This document shows, piece by piece, positions 34,701 to 47,372 of a stretch of 64,000 nt of DNA. The stretch's first letter is position 1. Each line of letters opens with the position of its first letter. Both the position numbers and the translations under genes were made by a program. The notes under the pieces were generated by a model. The model did not search any database. It was given only the letters and a program-made list of their open reading frames with translations, and was not told where the DNA came from. Where the stretch lies: the NCBI GenBank assembly GCA_037976565.1, contig CP137671.1, forward strand, positions 16,446,556-16,510,555, written 5' to 3'. Origin of the DNA: Mesocentrotus franciscanus (Eukaryota; Echinodermata; Echinoidea; Camarodonta; Strongylocentrotidae).

Positions 34701-35575
34701 ACTGTTAGTAAGCTTTTCAGAATCGAACGCTTGTGTTGGCTGAAAAATGCCAATTTCAACACTTGATTATAAAAAAACGGTAACTCAAAGAATAAAATAA
34801 CATCGATTTATTTGTTTAGTATATATCACATAATGTATACACAACATTTTTTTAATTTTTGAGCACATCAAAATATGAGTAACTCAGCACTTTAAGACTT
34901 GAAATCCAGTATGTGAATCAACCCCCCCTACCCTTTACTCATTCTGACGTCAAAATGTAGTAGGGTCAGAAAAGATTACCGAATCATATGCCTGGGGGAA
35001 CAAATCCCCTCCTTTCTGACAGTCATGGATTCACAACTATTATTTCGTCGATAACATTATCAGGGTGTTCAGGTTCTCCCCCGAATAAAGCTCAAGTGTT
35101 TCTTCAAGAGTATTGTGATTAAGGAATGGTTTACGACCGTTCTGCATTCTTGTTTTTCTTGTGTTCTGTAAGACTTAAGATCATGACCCACGTCTTTCAT
35201 TCATATTTACTCACTACTCCCTCTTTCAACAGGTCAATATGATCTAGAAAATATAATTTCCTTTATTCGTTATGCCCACAGTCCCGATTGGATCAATAAA
35301 AAAACCTTCTGATCACCTCTGCCATTACCTATCAGTTATTAATTAACACCATTATGCATTATATCGGTCTCAAAAAGTCCAGGAACTATTGAAATTAGTG
35401 CTAATTTCAGGTGTCAGAACTTGTAGCTCATTACAAAATACAATGTGATTGTGTTAAGATTTTATAATTGTGGCAACGACATTATTATGATGTTTAACAA
35501 ATTGCTGAATTTTGAAAATATTTTTGATGGGTTGTTAGTAATTATTCATTTAACATAATGTTGGTATCATAACAG

Positions 35576-35743
35576 ATTGAGACTCTTAACATCCCTGCTT
35601 GGGATCTCAGTGAACGTCCCTCTGCATCAAGTGATCTCGCTCAGTTTATCTGCAAGATAACTCATCTGAAGGACCTGACACTCTACGGTCAGTATCACGA
35701 TGACTTCTACTCAACATCGTCATCGATGGCATCATCTGCAAAG
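35576..35743 (+). CDS. NLR LRR array exon D
   Basis: 168 bp, phase 0-0. IETLNIPAWDL, SSDLAQFICKITHLKDL, exposed site LTLYGQY. Open throughout. Confidence 0.85.
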
Positions 35744-35888
35744 GTATTGATTTGATCATATTTGTTAGGACTCTTAGCAAATCACTACATGTTTTGATAT
35801 ACTGGAGGTGTTCTCTTTCCTATATAGTCAAACGCAATTGGACAATTTAACTCTCCCTATTGGTACACCGTTAAGGGAAAGCAGGTAG

Positions 35889-36390
35889 GAAAAGTTGAAC
35901 GTTTCAGGATGTAGATGCAAAAAGCTAACTTTCTGTCATAATACACAAACAGAGTGAAGGTTATTAGATTGATAGTAAATAATATATATATATTGTTTTC
36001 TTCATTTAATCAGAAAATTTGGAGTGCTACTGACTTGCTAATGGAGAGACAGCTATTTCAATTGTGAATACTGATAAGACTAAATAGTTTAATTTAAAAA
36101 CCTACAAAAATGAATATTCGAATCTCTTTGTCCCCGTTTGAAAAGTTGAATGTTTCAGGAAGTAGATGCAAAAAGCTAACTTTCGGTCATAATACACAAA
36201 CAGAGTGAAGGTTATTAGATTGATAGTAAATAATATATACATATTGTTTTCTTCATTTAATCAGAAAATTTGGAGTGCTACTGACTTGCTAATGGAGAGA
36301 CAGCTATTTCAATTGTGAATACTGATGAGACTAAATATTTGAATTTAAAAACCTACCAAAATGAATAATCGAATTTCTTCGTCCCCGTTT
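35889..36390 (+). repeat. 251-bp local tandem duplication in unit D
   Basis: The segment from GAAAAGTTGAACGTTTCAGG to TCCCCGTTTG is present twice, head to tail (35889-36139, 36140-36390), doubling the candidate terminal-exon block. It explains why this unit is longer than its neighbours. Confidence 0.9.
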
Positions 36391-37304
36391 GTATTATTTC
36401 TGTAAAATGTTTGAAACTGCAAAGTGTTCCATGTATATTTGTTTTCACACTTTTCTGTTATGTAATATTAGTTTTTCAAGTACTATTTCAATCCAATGTC
36501 AGAATAACATATTGCTTTTGTAAATGAATGAGGATGGCAACTGTATCACGATGTAAAATGTTAACATATTTGTAAGTAGCGTAATGTCAGCAATTGTGTA
36601 TCCGATACAATGTGACTATTATAACAGATTAAGACTTGAAATCCAGTATGTGGATCAACCCCCCCCCTACCCTTTACTCATTCTGACGTCAAAATGTAGT
36701 AGAGTCATAAGGATTACTGAATCATATGCCTGGAGGAAAAAAAAAAATCCCCTCCTTTCTGACAGTCAAGGATTCACAACTATTATTTCGTCGATAACAT
36801 TATCAGGGTGTTCAGGTTCTCCCCCGAATAAAGCTCAAGTGTTTCTTCAAGAGTATTGTGACTAAGGAATGGTTTACGACCGTTCTGCATTCTTGTTTTT
36901 TCTCTTTTGTTCTGTAAGACTTAAGATCATGACCCACGTCTTTCATTCATATTTACTCACTACTCCCTCTATCAACAGGTCAGTATGATCTAGAAAATAT
37001 CATTTCCTTTATCCGTTATGCCCACAGTCCCGATTGGATCAATAAAAAAACCTTCTGATCACCTCTGCCATTAACTATCAGTTATTAATTAACACCATTA
37101 TGCATTATATCGATCTCAAAATAATCCAGGAACTATTGAAATTAGTGCTAATTTCAGGTGTCAGAACTTGTAGCTTATTACAAAATACAATGTGATTGTG
37201 TTAAGATTTTATAAATGTGGCAACGAAATTATTATGATGTTTAGCAAATTGCTGAATTTTGAAAATATTTTTGATGGGTTGTTATAATGTTGGTATCATA
37301 ACAG

Positions 37305-37472
37305 ATTGAGACTCTTAACATCCCTGCTTGGGATCTCAGTGAACGTTCCTCTGCATCAAGTGATCTCGCTCAGTTTATCTGTAAGATGACTCTTCTGAAG
37401 GACCTGACACTCCGCGATCAGTATCACGATGACTTCTACTCAACATCGTCATCGATGGCATCATCTGCAAAG
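37305..37472 (+). CDS. NLR LRR array exon E
   Basis: 168 bp, phase 0-0. SERSSASSD (Ser for Pro), KMTLLKDL, exposed site LTLRDQY. About 20 bp is deleted from the intron just before the ATAATGTTGG block, but the acceptor survives. Confidence 0.85.
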
Positions 37473-38784
37473 GTATTGATTTGATCATATTTGTTAGGAC
37501 TCTTAGCAAATCACTACATGTTTTGATATACTGGAGGTGTTCTCTTTCCTATATAGTCAAACGCAAGTGTACAATTTAAGTCTCCCTATTGGTACACCGT
37601 TAAGAGGAATCAGGTACGAAAAGTTGAACGTTTCAGGAAGTAGATGCAAAAAGCTAACTTTCGGTCATAATACACAAACAGAGTGAAGGTTATTAGATTG
37701 ATAGTAAATAATATATTTTTTTCTTCATTTAATCAGAAAATTTGGAGTGCTACGGACTTGCTAATGGAGAGACAGCTATTTCAATTGTGAATACTGATGA
37801 GACTAAATATTTGAATTTGAAAACCTACCAAAATGAATAATCGAATTTCTTCGTCCCCGTTTGTATTATTTCTGTAAAATGTTTGAAACTGCAAAGTGTT
37901 CCATGTATATTTAGTTTCACACTTTTCTGTTATGTAATATTAGTTTTTCAAGTACTATTTCAATCCAATGTCAGAATAACATATTGCTTTTGTAAATGAA
38001 TGAGGATGGCAACTGTATCATGATGTAAAATGTTAACATATTTGTAAGTAGCGTAATATCAGCAATTGTGTATCCGATACAATGTGACTATTATAACAGA
38101 TTAAGACTTGAAATCCAGTATGGGGATCAACCCCACCTCCTACCCTTTACTCATTCTGACGTCAAATGGAGTCATAAGGATTACTGAATCATATGCCTGG
38201 AGGAAAAAATCCCCTCCTTTCTGACAGTCATAGATTCACAATTATTATTTCGTCGATAACATTATCAGGGTGTTCAGGTTCTCCCCCGAATAAAGCTCAA
38301 GTGTTTCTTCAAGAGTATTGTGATTAAGGAATGGTTTACGACCGTTCTGCATTCTTGTTTTTCTCCTTTGTTCTGTAAGACTTAAGACCATGACCCACGT
38401 CTTTTATTCATATTTACTCACTACTCCCTCTATCAACAGGTCAATATGATCTAGAAAATATCATTTCCTTTATCCGTTATGCCCACAGTCCCGATTGGAT
38501 CAATAAAAAAAACCTTCTGATCACCTCTGCAATGACCTATCAGTTATTAATTATCACCATTATGCATTATATCGGTCTCAAAAGATTCCAGGAACTATTG
38601 AAATTAGTGCTAATTCCAGGTGTCAGAACTTGTAGCTCATTACAAAATGCAATGTGATTGTGTTAAGATTTTATAATTGTGGCAACGACATTATTATGAT
38701 GTTTAGCAAATTGCTGAATTTTGAAAATATTTTTGATGGGTTGTTAGTAATTATTCATTTAACATAATGTTGGTATCATAACAG

Positions 38785-38952
38785 ATTGAGACTCTTAACA
38801 TCCCTGCTTGGGATCTCAGTGAACGTTCCTCTGCATCAAGTGATCTCGCTCAGTTTATCTGTAAGATGACTCTTCTGAAGGACCTGACACTCCGCGGTCA
38901 GTATCACGATGACTTCTACTCAACATCGTCATCGATGGCATCATCTGCAAAG
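38785..38952 (+). CDS. NLR LRR array exon F
   Basis: 168 bp, phase 0-0. SERSSASSD, KMTLLKDL, exposed site LTLRGQY; differs from exon E mainly by Gly for Asp. Confidence 0.85.
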
Positions 38953-40270
38953 GTATTGATTTGATCATATTTGTTAGGACTCTTAGCAAATCACTACATG
39001 TTTTGATATACTGGAGGTGTTCTCTTTCCTATATAGTCAAACGCAAGTGTACAATTTAAGTCTCCCTATTGGTACACCGTTAAGAGGAATCAGGTACGAA
39101 AAGTTGAACGTTTCAGGAAGTAGATGCAAAAGCTAACTTTCAGTCATAATACACAAACAGAGTGAAGGTTATTAGATTGATAGTAAATAATATATTTTTT
39201 TTTTCTTCATTTAATCAGAAAATTTGGAGTGCTACTGACTTGCTAATGGAGAGACAGCTATTTCAATTGTGAATACTGATGAGACTAAATATTTGAATTT
39301 GAAAACCTACCAAAATGAATAATCGAATTTCTTCGTCCCCGTTTGTATTATTTCTGTAAAATGTTTGAAACTGCAAAGTGTTCCATGTATATTTAGTTTC
39401 ACACTTTTCTGTTATGTAATATTAGTTTTTCAAGTACTATTTCAATCCAATGTCAGAATAACATATTGCTTTTGTAAATGAATGAGGATGGCAACTGTAT
39501 CATGATGTAAAATGTTAACATATTTGTAAGTAGCGTAATGTCAGCAATTGTGTATCCAATACAATGTGACTATTATAACAGATTAAGACTTGAAATCCAG
39601 TATGTGGATCAACCCCACCCCTACCCTTTACTCATTCTGACGTCAAAATGTAGTAGAGTCATAAGGATTACTGAATCATATGCCTGGAGGAAAAAAATCC
39701 CTCCTTTCTGACAGTCAAGGATTCACAACTATTATTTCGTCGATAACATTATCAGGGTGTTCAGGTTCTCCCCCGAATAAAGCTCAAGTGTTTCTTCAAG
39801 AGTATTGTGATTAAGGAATGGTTTACGACCGTTCTGCATTCTTGTTTTTTCTTTTGTTCTGTAAGACTTAAGATCATGACCCACGTCTTTCATTCATATT
39901 TACTCACTACTCCCTCTATCAACAGGTCAGTATGATCTAGAAAATATCATTTACTTTATCCGTTATGCCCACAGTCCCGATTGGATCAATAAAAAAAACC
40001 CTTTGATCACCTCTGCCATTAACTATCAGTTATTAATTAACACCATTATGCATTATATCGGTCTCAAAAGAATCCAGGAACTATTGAAATTAGTGCTAAT
40101 TTCAGGTGTCAGAACTTGTAGCTCATTACAAAATGCAATGTGATTGTGTTAAGATTTTATAATTGTGGCAACGACATTATTATGATGTTTAGCAAATTGC
40201 TGAATTTTGAAAATATTTTTGATGGGTTGTTAGTAATTATTCATTTAACATAATGTTGGTATCATAACAG

Positions 40271-40438
40271 ATTGAGACTCTTAACATCCCTGCTTGGGAT
40301 CTCAGTGAACGTTCCTCTGCATCAAGTGATCTCGCTCAGTTTATCTGTAAGATGACTCTTCTGAAGGACCTGACACTCTGCGGTCAGTATCACGATGACT
40401 TCTACTCAACATCGTCATCGATGGCATCATCTGCAAAG
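40271..40438 (+). CDS. NLR LRR array exon G
   Basis: 168 bp, phase 0-0. SERSSASSD, KMTLLKDL, exposed site LTLCGQY (Cys at the variable position). Confidence 0.85.
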
Positions 40439-40569
40439 GTATTGATTTGATCATATTTGTTAGGACTCTTAGCAAATCACTACATGTTTTGATATACTGG
40501 AGGTGTTCTCTTTCCTATATAGTCAAACGCAAGTGTACAATTTAAGTCTCCCTATTGGTACACCGTTAA

Positions 40570-41502
40570 GAAGTGCGGGTTCAAAGAAAATCACAAATAT
40601 GGCAAATAACATATTACTAGAAACTGGTAAGCTAATAGATGGCCATCGTACAAGTTGTAGGTCAACTACAAATCGGATGATTTATAAAAATACAAATAAA
40701 ACCACCTCCATAGCATCTGGGATATGCGAGAGATTCGCCAGAAAAATAACGATGTTTTAATGCCGTCACAATATGAACCAATCCTGCCCAAGCAGACGAC
40801 ATCCCATAAAGAATGAACATAATTGCAATGCTATTATTTCTCAAATTATAATGAGTTTAGTGTATATAAATGTGATGGAATTTTACACCATTCAAAAGGG
40901 ATATGACCCCGATTCTGATAACTAAATTCTTTTGTTTGTAAATACACAGGATAGGGGTTAATGAACAATCAAAGAAACCACACTTTCAAATTTAAAACCC
41001 CCTGGAATGAAAGCATGGACGCATTTGTTCCCTCTTGAAACGCCGAACATACCGCGGTGTATGCAGCTGAAAATACAATGGCGTCTTATTTTGTTTACAA
41101 GCGACGGATTCCTTTATTTTTTATCGCTGCATTTTTCATCAAAATAATACCATGCGCGGGGTTTAGAGTGAGGCAATAGATTAAACATTTAGTCTGACGG
41201 TAGTGAAGTAAGAGAAATAACTGAAGAGAAGACGACGTAACAGGCACTGAAAATGTGTGAGATGTCATGGGACATCGTCTGCTTGTGCAAATCATGTTCA
41301 ACATGTGACGTCACACATCTCAGCAGCGATCGGAGAGCATTTCAGGTGCTATGTCGGGGCTGTATTTAAGAGTTTTGTAATTCATAATAATAATTACTTC
41401 GAATGTTTCCGAGCATGGAATTTTGATAACCTTGTCAAATCAAAGTGTTACCTTTGCAATAATGACAATAAAGTTAGTTTTTAAAATCAATGAACCTGAT
41501 CT
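40570..41502. mobile_element. TTAA-flanked insertion, 933 bp
   Basis: It interrupts CCGTTAAGAGGAATCAGG: TTAA lies at 40566-40569 and 41503-41506. The ends share only short inverted similarity (GGTTCA and complement close to each edge). No coding region. It holds TGACGTCA at 41306-41313. Removing it restores the normal unit length, so the borders are firm; the class (Kolobok- or piggyBac-like MITE) is a guess from the TTAA target. Confidence 0.75.
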
Positions 41503-42696
41503 TTAAGAGGAATCAGGTACGAAAAGTTGAACGTTTCAGGAAGTAGATGCAAAAAGCTAACTTTCGGTCATAATACACAAACAGAGTGAAGGTTATTAGA
41601 TTGATAGTAAATAATATATTTTATTTTTCTTCATTTAATCAGAAAATTTGGAGTGCTACGGACTTGCTAATGGAGAGACAGCTATTTCAATTGTGAATAC
41701 TGATGAGACTAAATATTTGAATTTGAAAACCTACCAAAATGAATAATCGAATTTCTTCGTCCCCGTTTGTATTATTTCTGTAAAATGTTTGAAACTGCAA
41801 AGTGTTCCATGTATATTTAGTTTCACACTTTTCTGTTATGTAATATTAGTTTTTCAAGTACTATTTCAATCCAATGTCAGAATAACATATTGCTTTTGTA
41901 AATGAATGAGGATGGCAACTGTATCATGATGTAAAATGTTAACATATTTGTAAGTAGCGTAATGTCAGCAATTGTGTATCCAATACAATGTGACTATTAT
42001 AACAGATTAAGACTTGAAATCCAGTATGTGGATCAACCCCACCCCTACCCTTTACTCATTCTGACGTCAAAATGTAGTAGAGTCAAAAGGATTAGTGAAT
42101 CATATGCCTGGAGGAAAAAGAAATTCCCTCCTTTCTGACAGTCATGGATTCACAACTATTATTTCGTCGATAACATTATCAGGGTGTTCAGGTTCTCCCC
42201 CGAATAAAGCTCAAGTGTTTCTTCAAGAGTATTGTGATTAAGGAATGGTTTACGACCGTTCTGCATTCTTGTTTTTCTCTTGTGTTCTGTAAGACTTAAG
42301 ATCATGACCCACGTCTTTTATTCATATTTACTCACTACTCCCTCTTTCAACAGGTCAATATGATCTAGAAAATATAATTTCCTTTATTCGTTATGCCCAC
42401 AGTCCCGATTGGATCAATAAAAAAACCTTCTGATCACCTCTGCCATTACCTATCAGTTATTAATTAACACCATTATGCATTATATCGGTCTCAAAAAGTC
42501 CAGGAACTATTGAAATTAGTGCTATTTTCAGGTGTCAGAACTTGTAGCTCATTACAAAATACAATGTGATTGTGTTAGGATTTTATAATTGTGGCAACGA
42601 CATTATTATGATGTTTAGCAAATTGCTGAATTTTGAAAATATTTTTGATGGGTTGTTAGTAATTATTCATTTAACATAATGTTGGTATCATAACAG

Positions 42697-42864
42697 ATTG
42701 AGACTCTTAACATCCCTGCTTGGGATCTCAGTGAACGTCCCTCTGCATCAAGTGATCTCGCTCAGTTTATCTGTAAGATGACTCATCTGAAGAACCTGAC
42801 ACTCCGCGGTCAGTATCACGATGACTTCTACTCAACATCGTCATCGATGGCATCATTTGCAAAG
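42697..42864 (+). CDS. NLR LRR array exon H
   Basis: 168 bp, phase 0-0. SERPSASSD, KMTHLKNL, exposed site LTLRGQY, end SMASFAK (Phe for Ser). Confidence 0.85.
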
Positions 42865-44193
42865 GTATTGATTTGATCATATTTGTTAGGATTCTTAGCA
42901 AGTCACTACATGTTTTGTTATACTGGAGGTGTTCTCTTTCCTGTACAGTCAAACGCCAATGGACAATTTGACTCTCCCTATTGGGACACCGTAAAGGAAA
43001 GCAGGTAGGAAAACTTAAACGTTTCAGGGAGTGGTAGCGCAAAGTGAACTTTCTGTCATAATACAAAAACAAAGTGAAAGTTATTATGTTGATAGTAAAT
43101 AATATATACATTTTTCCCCATTTAAATCAAAAAATTTGGAGTGCTACGGTCTAGCTAATGGAGAGACAGCTATTTCAATTGTGAATACTGATAAGACTAA
43201 ATATTTGAAATTAAAAACCTACCAAAATGAACAATCAAATCTCTTCGTCCCCGTTTGTATTTTTTCTGTACAATATTGGAAACTGCAAAGTGTTCCATGT
43301 ACATTTGTTTTCGCAATTTTCTGTTATGTAATATTAGTTTGTCAAGTACTATTTCAATCCAATGTCAGAATAACATATTGCTTTTGTAAATTAATGAGAA
43401 TGGCAACTGTATCATGATGTAAAGTGTAAACATATTTTTAACTAGTGTAATGTCAGCAATAGTGTATCAAATACAATGTTACTATTATAACAGCTTAAGA
43501 CTTGAAATCCAGTATGTGGATCCCCCCTTACTCCTTACTTATTCTGACGTGAAAATGTCCGGGAAAATGTATAGTAGGGTCAGTATGATTACCGAATCAT
43601 ATGCCTGGGGGAAATCCCCTCCTTTCTGACAGTCATGGATTCACAACTATTATTTCGTCGATAACATTATCAGGGTGGTCAGGTTCTCCCCAAATGCAGC
43701 TCAAGTTTTAATTCAAGAGTAGTGTGATTAAGGAATGGTTTACGACCGTTCTGCATCCTTGTGTTATTCTCTTTTGTTCTGTAAGACTGAAGACAATGAT
43801 TCAAGTCTTTTATTCATATTTACTTACTACTCCTCTGTCAACAGGTCAATATGATCTAGAAAATATCATTTTCTTTATCCGTTATGCCCACAGTCCCGAT
43901 TGGATCAATAAAAAAGGAATCTATTGCTCACCTCTGTCATTACCTATCAGTTATTAATTTATACCATTATGCATTATATCGGTCTCAAAAAAATCCAGGG
44001 TCTATTGAATTTAGTTCTAATAAAAGGTGCCAAGACTGGGAGCTCATTACAAAATACAATGTGATTGTGTTAATATTTTTTAATTGTGGCAACGATATTT
44101 ATATGATTTTGAACAAATTGCTGAATTTTGAAAATATTTTTGATTGGCTGTTTTAGTAGTTATTCATTCAACATAATGTTGGTATCATAACAG

Positions 44194-44361
44194 ATTGAGA
44201 CTCTTCACATCTCTGCTTGGGATCTCAGTGAACGTCCCTCTGCATCATGTGATCTCGCTCAGTTTATCTGTAAGATGACTCTTCTGAAGAAGCTGACACT
44301 CGACGGTCAGTATCACGATGACTTCTACTCAACATCGTCATCGATGGCATCATCTGCAAAG
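44194..44361 (+). CDS. NLR LRR array exon I
   Basis: 168 bp, phase 0-0. IETLHISAWDL, SCDLAQFICKMTLLKKL, exposed site LTLDGQY. Same protein as exon J. Confidence 0.85.
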
Positions 44362-45684
44362 GTATTGATTTGATCATATTTGTTCGGACTCTTAGCAAGT
44401 CACTACATGTTTTGTTATACTGGAGGTGTTCTCTTTCCTGTATAGTCAAACGCCAATGGACAATTTGACTCTCCCTATTGGGACACCGTAAAGGAAAGCA
44501 GGTAGGAAAACTTAAACGTTTCAGGGAGTGGTAGCGCAAAGTGAACTTTCTGTCATAATACAAAAACAAAGTGAAAGTTATTATATTGATAGTAAATAAT
44601 ATATACATTTTTCCCCATTTAAATCAAAAATTTGGAGTGCTACGGTCTAGCTAATGGAGAGACAGCTATTTCAATTGTGAATACTGATAAGACTAAATAT
44701 TTGAAATAAAAACCTACCAAAATGAACAATCAAATCTCTTCGTCCCCGTTTGTATTTTTTCTGTACAATATTGGAAACTGCAAAGTGTTCCATGTACATT
44801 TGTTTTCGCAATTTTCTGTTATGTAATATTAGTTTGTCAAGTACTATTTCAATCCAATGTCAGAATAACATATTGCTTTTGTAAATGAATGAGAATGGCA
44901 ACTGTATCATGATGTAAAGTGTAAACATATGTAGTGTAATGTCAGCAATAGTGTATCAAATACAATGTTACTATTATAACAGCTTAAGACTTGAAATCCA
45001 GTATGTGGATCCCCCCCTTACTCCTTACTTATTCTGACGTGAAAATGTCCGGGAAAATGTATAGTAGGGTCAGTATGATTACCGAATCATATGCCTTGGG
45101 GAAAATCCCCTCCTTTCTGACAGTCATGGATTCACAACTATTATTTCGTCGATAACATTATCAGGGTGGTCAGGTTCTCCCCCAAATGCAGCTCAAGTTT
45201 TTATTCAAGAGTAGTGTGATTAAGGAATGGTTTACGACCGTTCTGCATCCTTGTGTTATTCTCTTTGTTCTGTAAGACTGAAGACAATGATTCAAGTCTT
45301 TTATTCATATTTACTTACTACCCCTCTGTCAACAGGTCAATATGATCTAGAAAATATCATTTTCTTTATCCGTTATGCCCACAGTCCCGATTGGATCAAT
45401 AAAAAAGGAATCTATTGCTCACCTCTGTCATTACCTATCAGTTATTAATTTATACCATTATGCATTATATCGGTCTCAAAAAAATCCAGGGTCTATTGAA
45501 TTTAGTTCTAATAAAAGGTGCCAAGACTGGGAGCTCATTACAAAATACAATGTGATTGTGTTAATATTTTTTAATTGTGGCAACGATATTTATATGATTT
45601 TGAACAAATTGCTGAATTTTGAAAATATTTTTGATTGGCTGTTTTAGTAGTTATTCATTCAACATAATGTTGGTATCATAACAG

Positions 45685-45852
45685 ATTGAGACTCTTCACA
45701 TCTCTGCTTGGGATCTCAGTGAACGTCCCTCTGCATCATGTGATCTCGCTCAGTTTATCTGTAAGATGACTCTTCTGAAGAAGCTGACACTCGACGGTCA
45801 GTATCACGATGACTTCTACTCAACATCGTCATCGATGGCATCATCTGCAAAG
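45685..45852 (+). CDS. NLR LRR array exon J
   Basis: 168 bp, phase 0-0, identical in translation to exon I, and the surrounding intron is almost identical too. Last intact array exon. Its phase-0 end fits the exon at 49953. Confidence 0.85.
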
Positions 45853-47235
45853 GTATTGATTTGATCATATTTGTTCGGACTCTTAGCAAGTCACTACATG
45901 TTTTGTTATACTGGAGGTGTTCTCTTTCCTGTATAGTCAAACGCCAATGGACAATTTGACTCTCCCTATTGGGACACCGTAAAGGAAAGCAGGTAGGAAA
46001 ACTTAAACGTTTCAGGGAGTGGTAGCGCAAAGTGAACTTTCTGTCATAATACAAAAACAAAGTGAAAGTTATTATATTGATAGTAAATAATATATACATT
46101 TTTCCCCATTTAAATCAAAAAATTGGAGTGCTACGGTCTAGCTAATGGAGAGACAGCTATTTCAATTGTGAATACTGATAAGACTAAATATTTGAAATTA
46201 AAAACCTACCAAAATGAACAATCAAATCTCTTCGTCCCCGTTTGTATTTTTTCTGTACAATATTGGAAACTGCAAAGTGTTCCATGTACATTTGTTTTCG
46301 CAATTTTCTGTTATGTAATATTAGTTTGTCAAGTACTATTTCAATCCAATGTCAGAATAACATATTGCTTTTGTAAATGAATGAGAATGGCAACTGTATC
46401 ATGATGTAAAGTGTAAACATATTTAGTGTAATGTCAGCAATAGTGTATCAAATACAATGTTACTATTATAACAGCTTAAGACTTGAAATCCAGTATGTGG
46501 ATCCCCCCCCCCTTACTCCTTACTCATTCTGACGTGAAAATGTCCGGGAAAATGTATAGTAGGGTCAGTAAGATTACCGAATCATATGCCTTGGGAAAAA
46601 TCCTCCTTTCTGACAGTCATGGATTCACAACTATTATTTCGTCGATAACATTATCAGGGTGGTCAGGTTCTCCCCCAAATGCAGCTCAAGTTTTTCTTCA
46701 AGAGTAGTGTGATTAAGGAATTGTTTACGACCGTTCTGCATTCTTGTTTTATTCCCTTTTAATCTGTAAGACTTAAGACCATGAGCCACGTCTTTCATTC
46801 ATATTTACCCACTACTCCCTCTGTCAACAGATCAATATGTTCTAGAAAATATCATTTTCTTTATCCGTTATGCCCACAGTCCCGATTGGATCAATAAAAA
46901 AGAAGACTATTGCTCACCTCTGTCATTACCTATCAGTTATTAATTAATACCACAACGTTATAAGATTGATAGTAAGCATAATATTGTTCAAAACTATACT
47001 TCATCTAAATATATTAACAAATGGCAATGGACGGTTTCTATGATTAACAAGGATTGATCACTTCTATTAATTCTTTGAAAACTTTATCTAGGAGGGACTG
47101 TTGAAATGTGAACATTAGGCACATCATTGTATCAATGCAGCCAGGTTACACTGATGATAATCAATAGAAAATATACCTGAAGGGCCTGTAATTCTGTTTT
47201 TCACTAAATTAATCTGATAATTATTTACACGACAG

Positions 47236-47249
47236 ATTGAGACCCTTTT
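47236..47249 (+). pseudogene. Start of an LRR exon, overrun by microsatellite
   Basis: ACGACAG acceptor followed by ATTGAGACCCTT, matching the array exon start ATTGAGACTCTT. After TTTTG the sequence turns directly into (ATA/AAT)n. The rest of the exon is gone. Confidence 0.55.
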
Positions 47250-47291
47250 GTGATAATAACAATAGTAATAATAATAATAATAATGATAATA

Positions 47292-47349
<58 letters not shown>

Positions 47350-47372
47350 TAATAATAGTAATAGTAATTGAA
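47250..47372. repeat. (AAT)n microsatellite with GAT, CAA and AGT variants
   Basis: About 120 bp of trinucleotide repeat; the Ile-rich open frame over it is an artefact. Confidence 0.95.

Larger units (their letters stand above)
29146..34891. mobile_element. TTAA-flanked Kolobok-like element, 5.75 kb
   Basis: It interrupts the array-intron sequence ATAACAGATTAAGACTTG. The left junction is CTTAA|AGTGCTGAGT and the right junction ACTCAGCACT|TTAAGACTT. This gives 10-bp perfect terminal inverted repeats and a TTAA duplication (29142-29145, 34892-34895). A THAP-domain reading frame sits near the right end. TTAA duplication plus a THAP domain is the combination reported for the Kolobok superfamily; piggyBac also uses TTAA but lacks THAP. 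The catalytic part of a transposase was not found, and a hAT-like element occupies 30220-33999. Confidence 0.75.
24128..46960 (+). repeat. Tandem array of ~1.49-kb units, each with one LRR exon
   Basis: Ten units repeat an exon plus both intron flanks. Start-to-start distances of the exons are 1465, 1488, 8495, 1729, 1480, 1486, 2426, 1497 and 1491 bp. The three long intervals fall back to 1494, 1478 and 1489 bp once the mapped insertions and one internal 251-bp duplication are removed. Introns are conserved as well as exons (for example the TATGATCTAGAAAATAT and AGGATGGCAACTGTATCA blocks), so whole units were duplicated by unequal exchange rather than exons alone. Confidence 0.93.

Noticed and set aside
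43724..45448. Frame through TGATCTAGAAAATATCAT…TGGATCAATAAAAA after AACAG in each unit
   Set aside because: An acceptor-like site precedes it, but the phase set by the LRR exon gives an immediate stop (ATG ATC TAG), so it is unlikely to be an exon.
42767..46099. Repeated 114-codon minus-strand frames (42767, 44264, 45755)
   Set aside because: They overlap the LRR exons and their introns on the opposite strand, recur only because the unit is duplicated, and show no domain; they are shadows.
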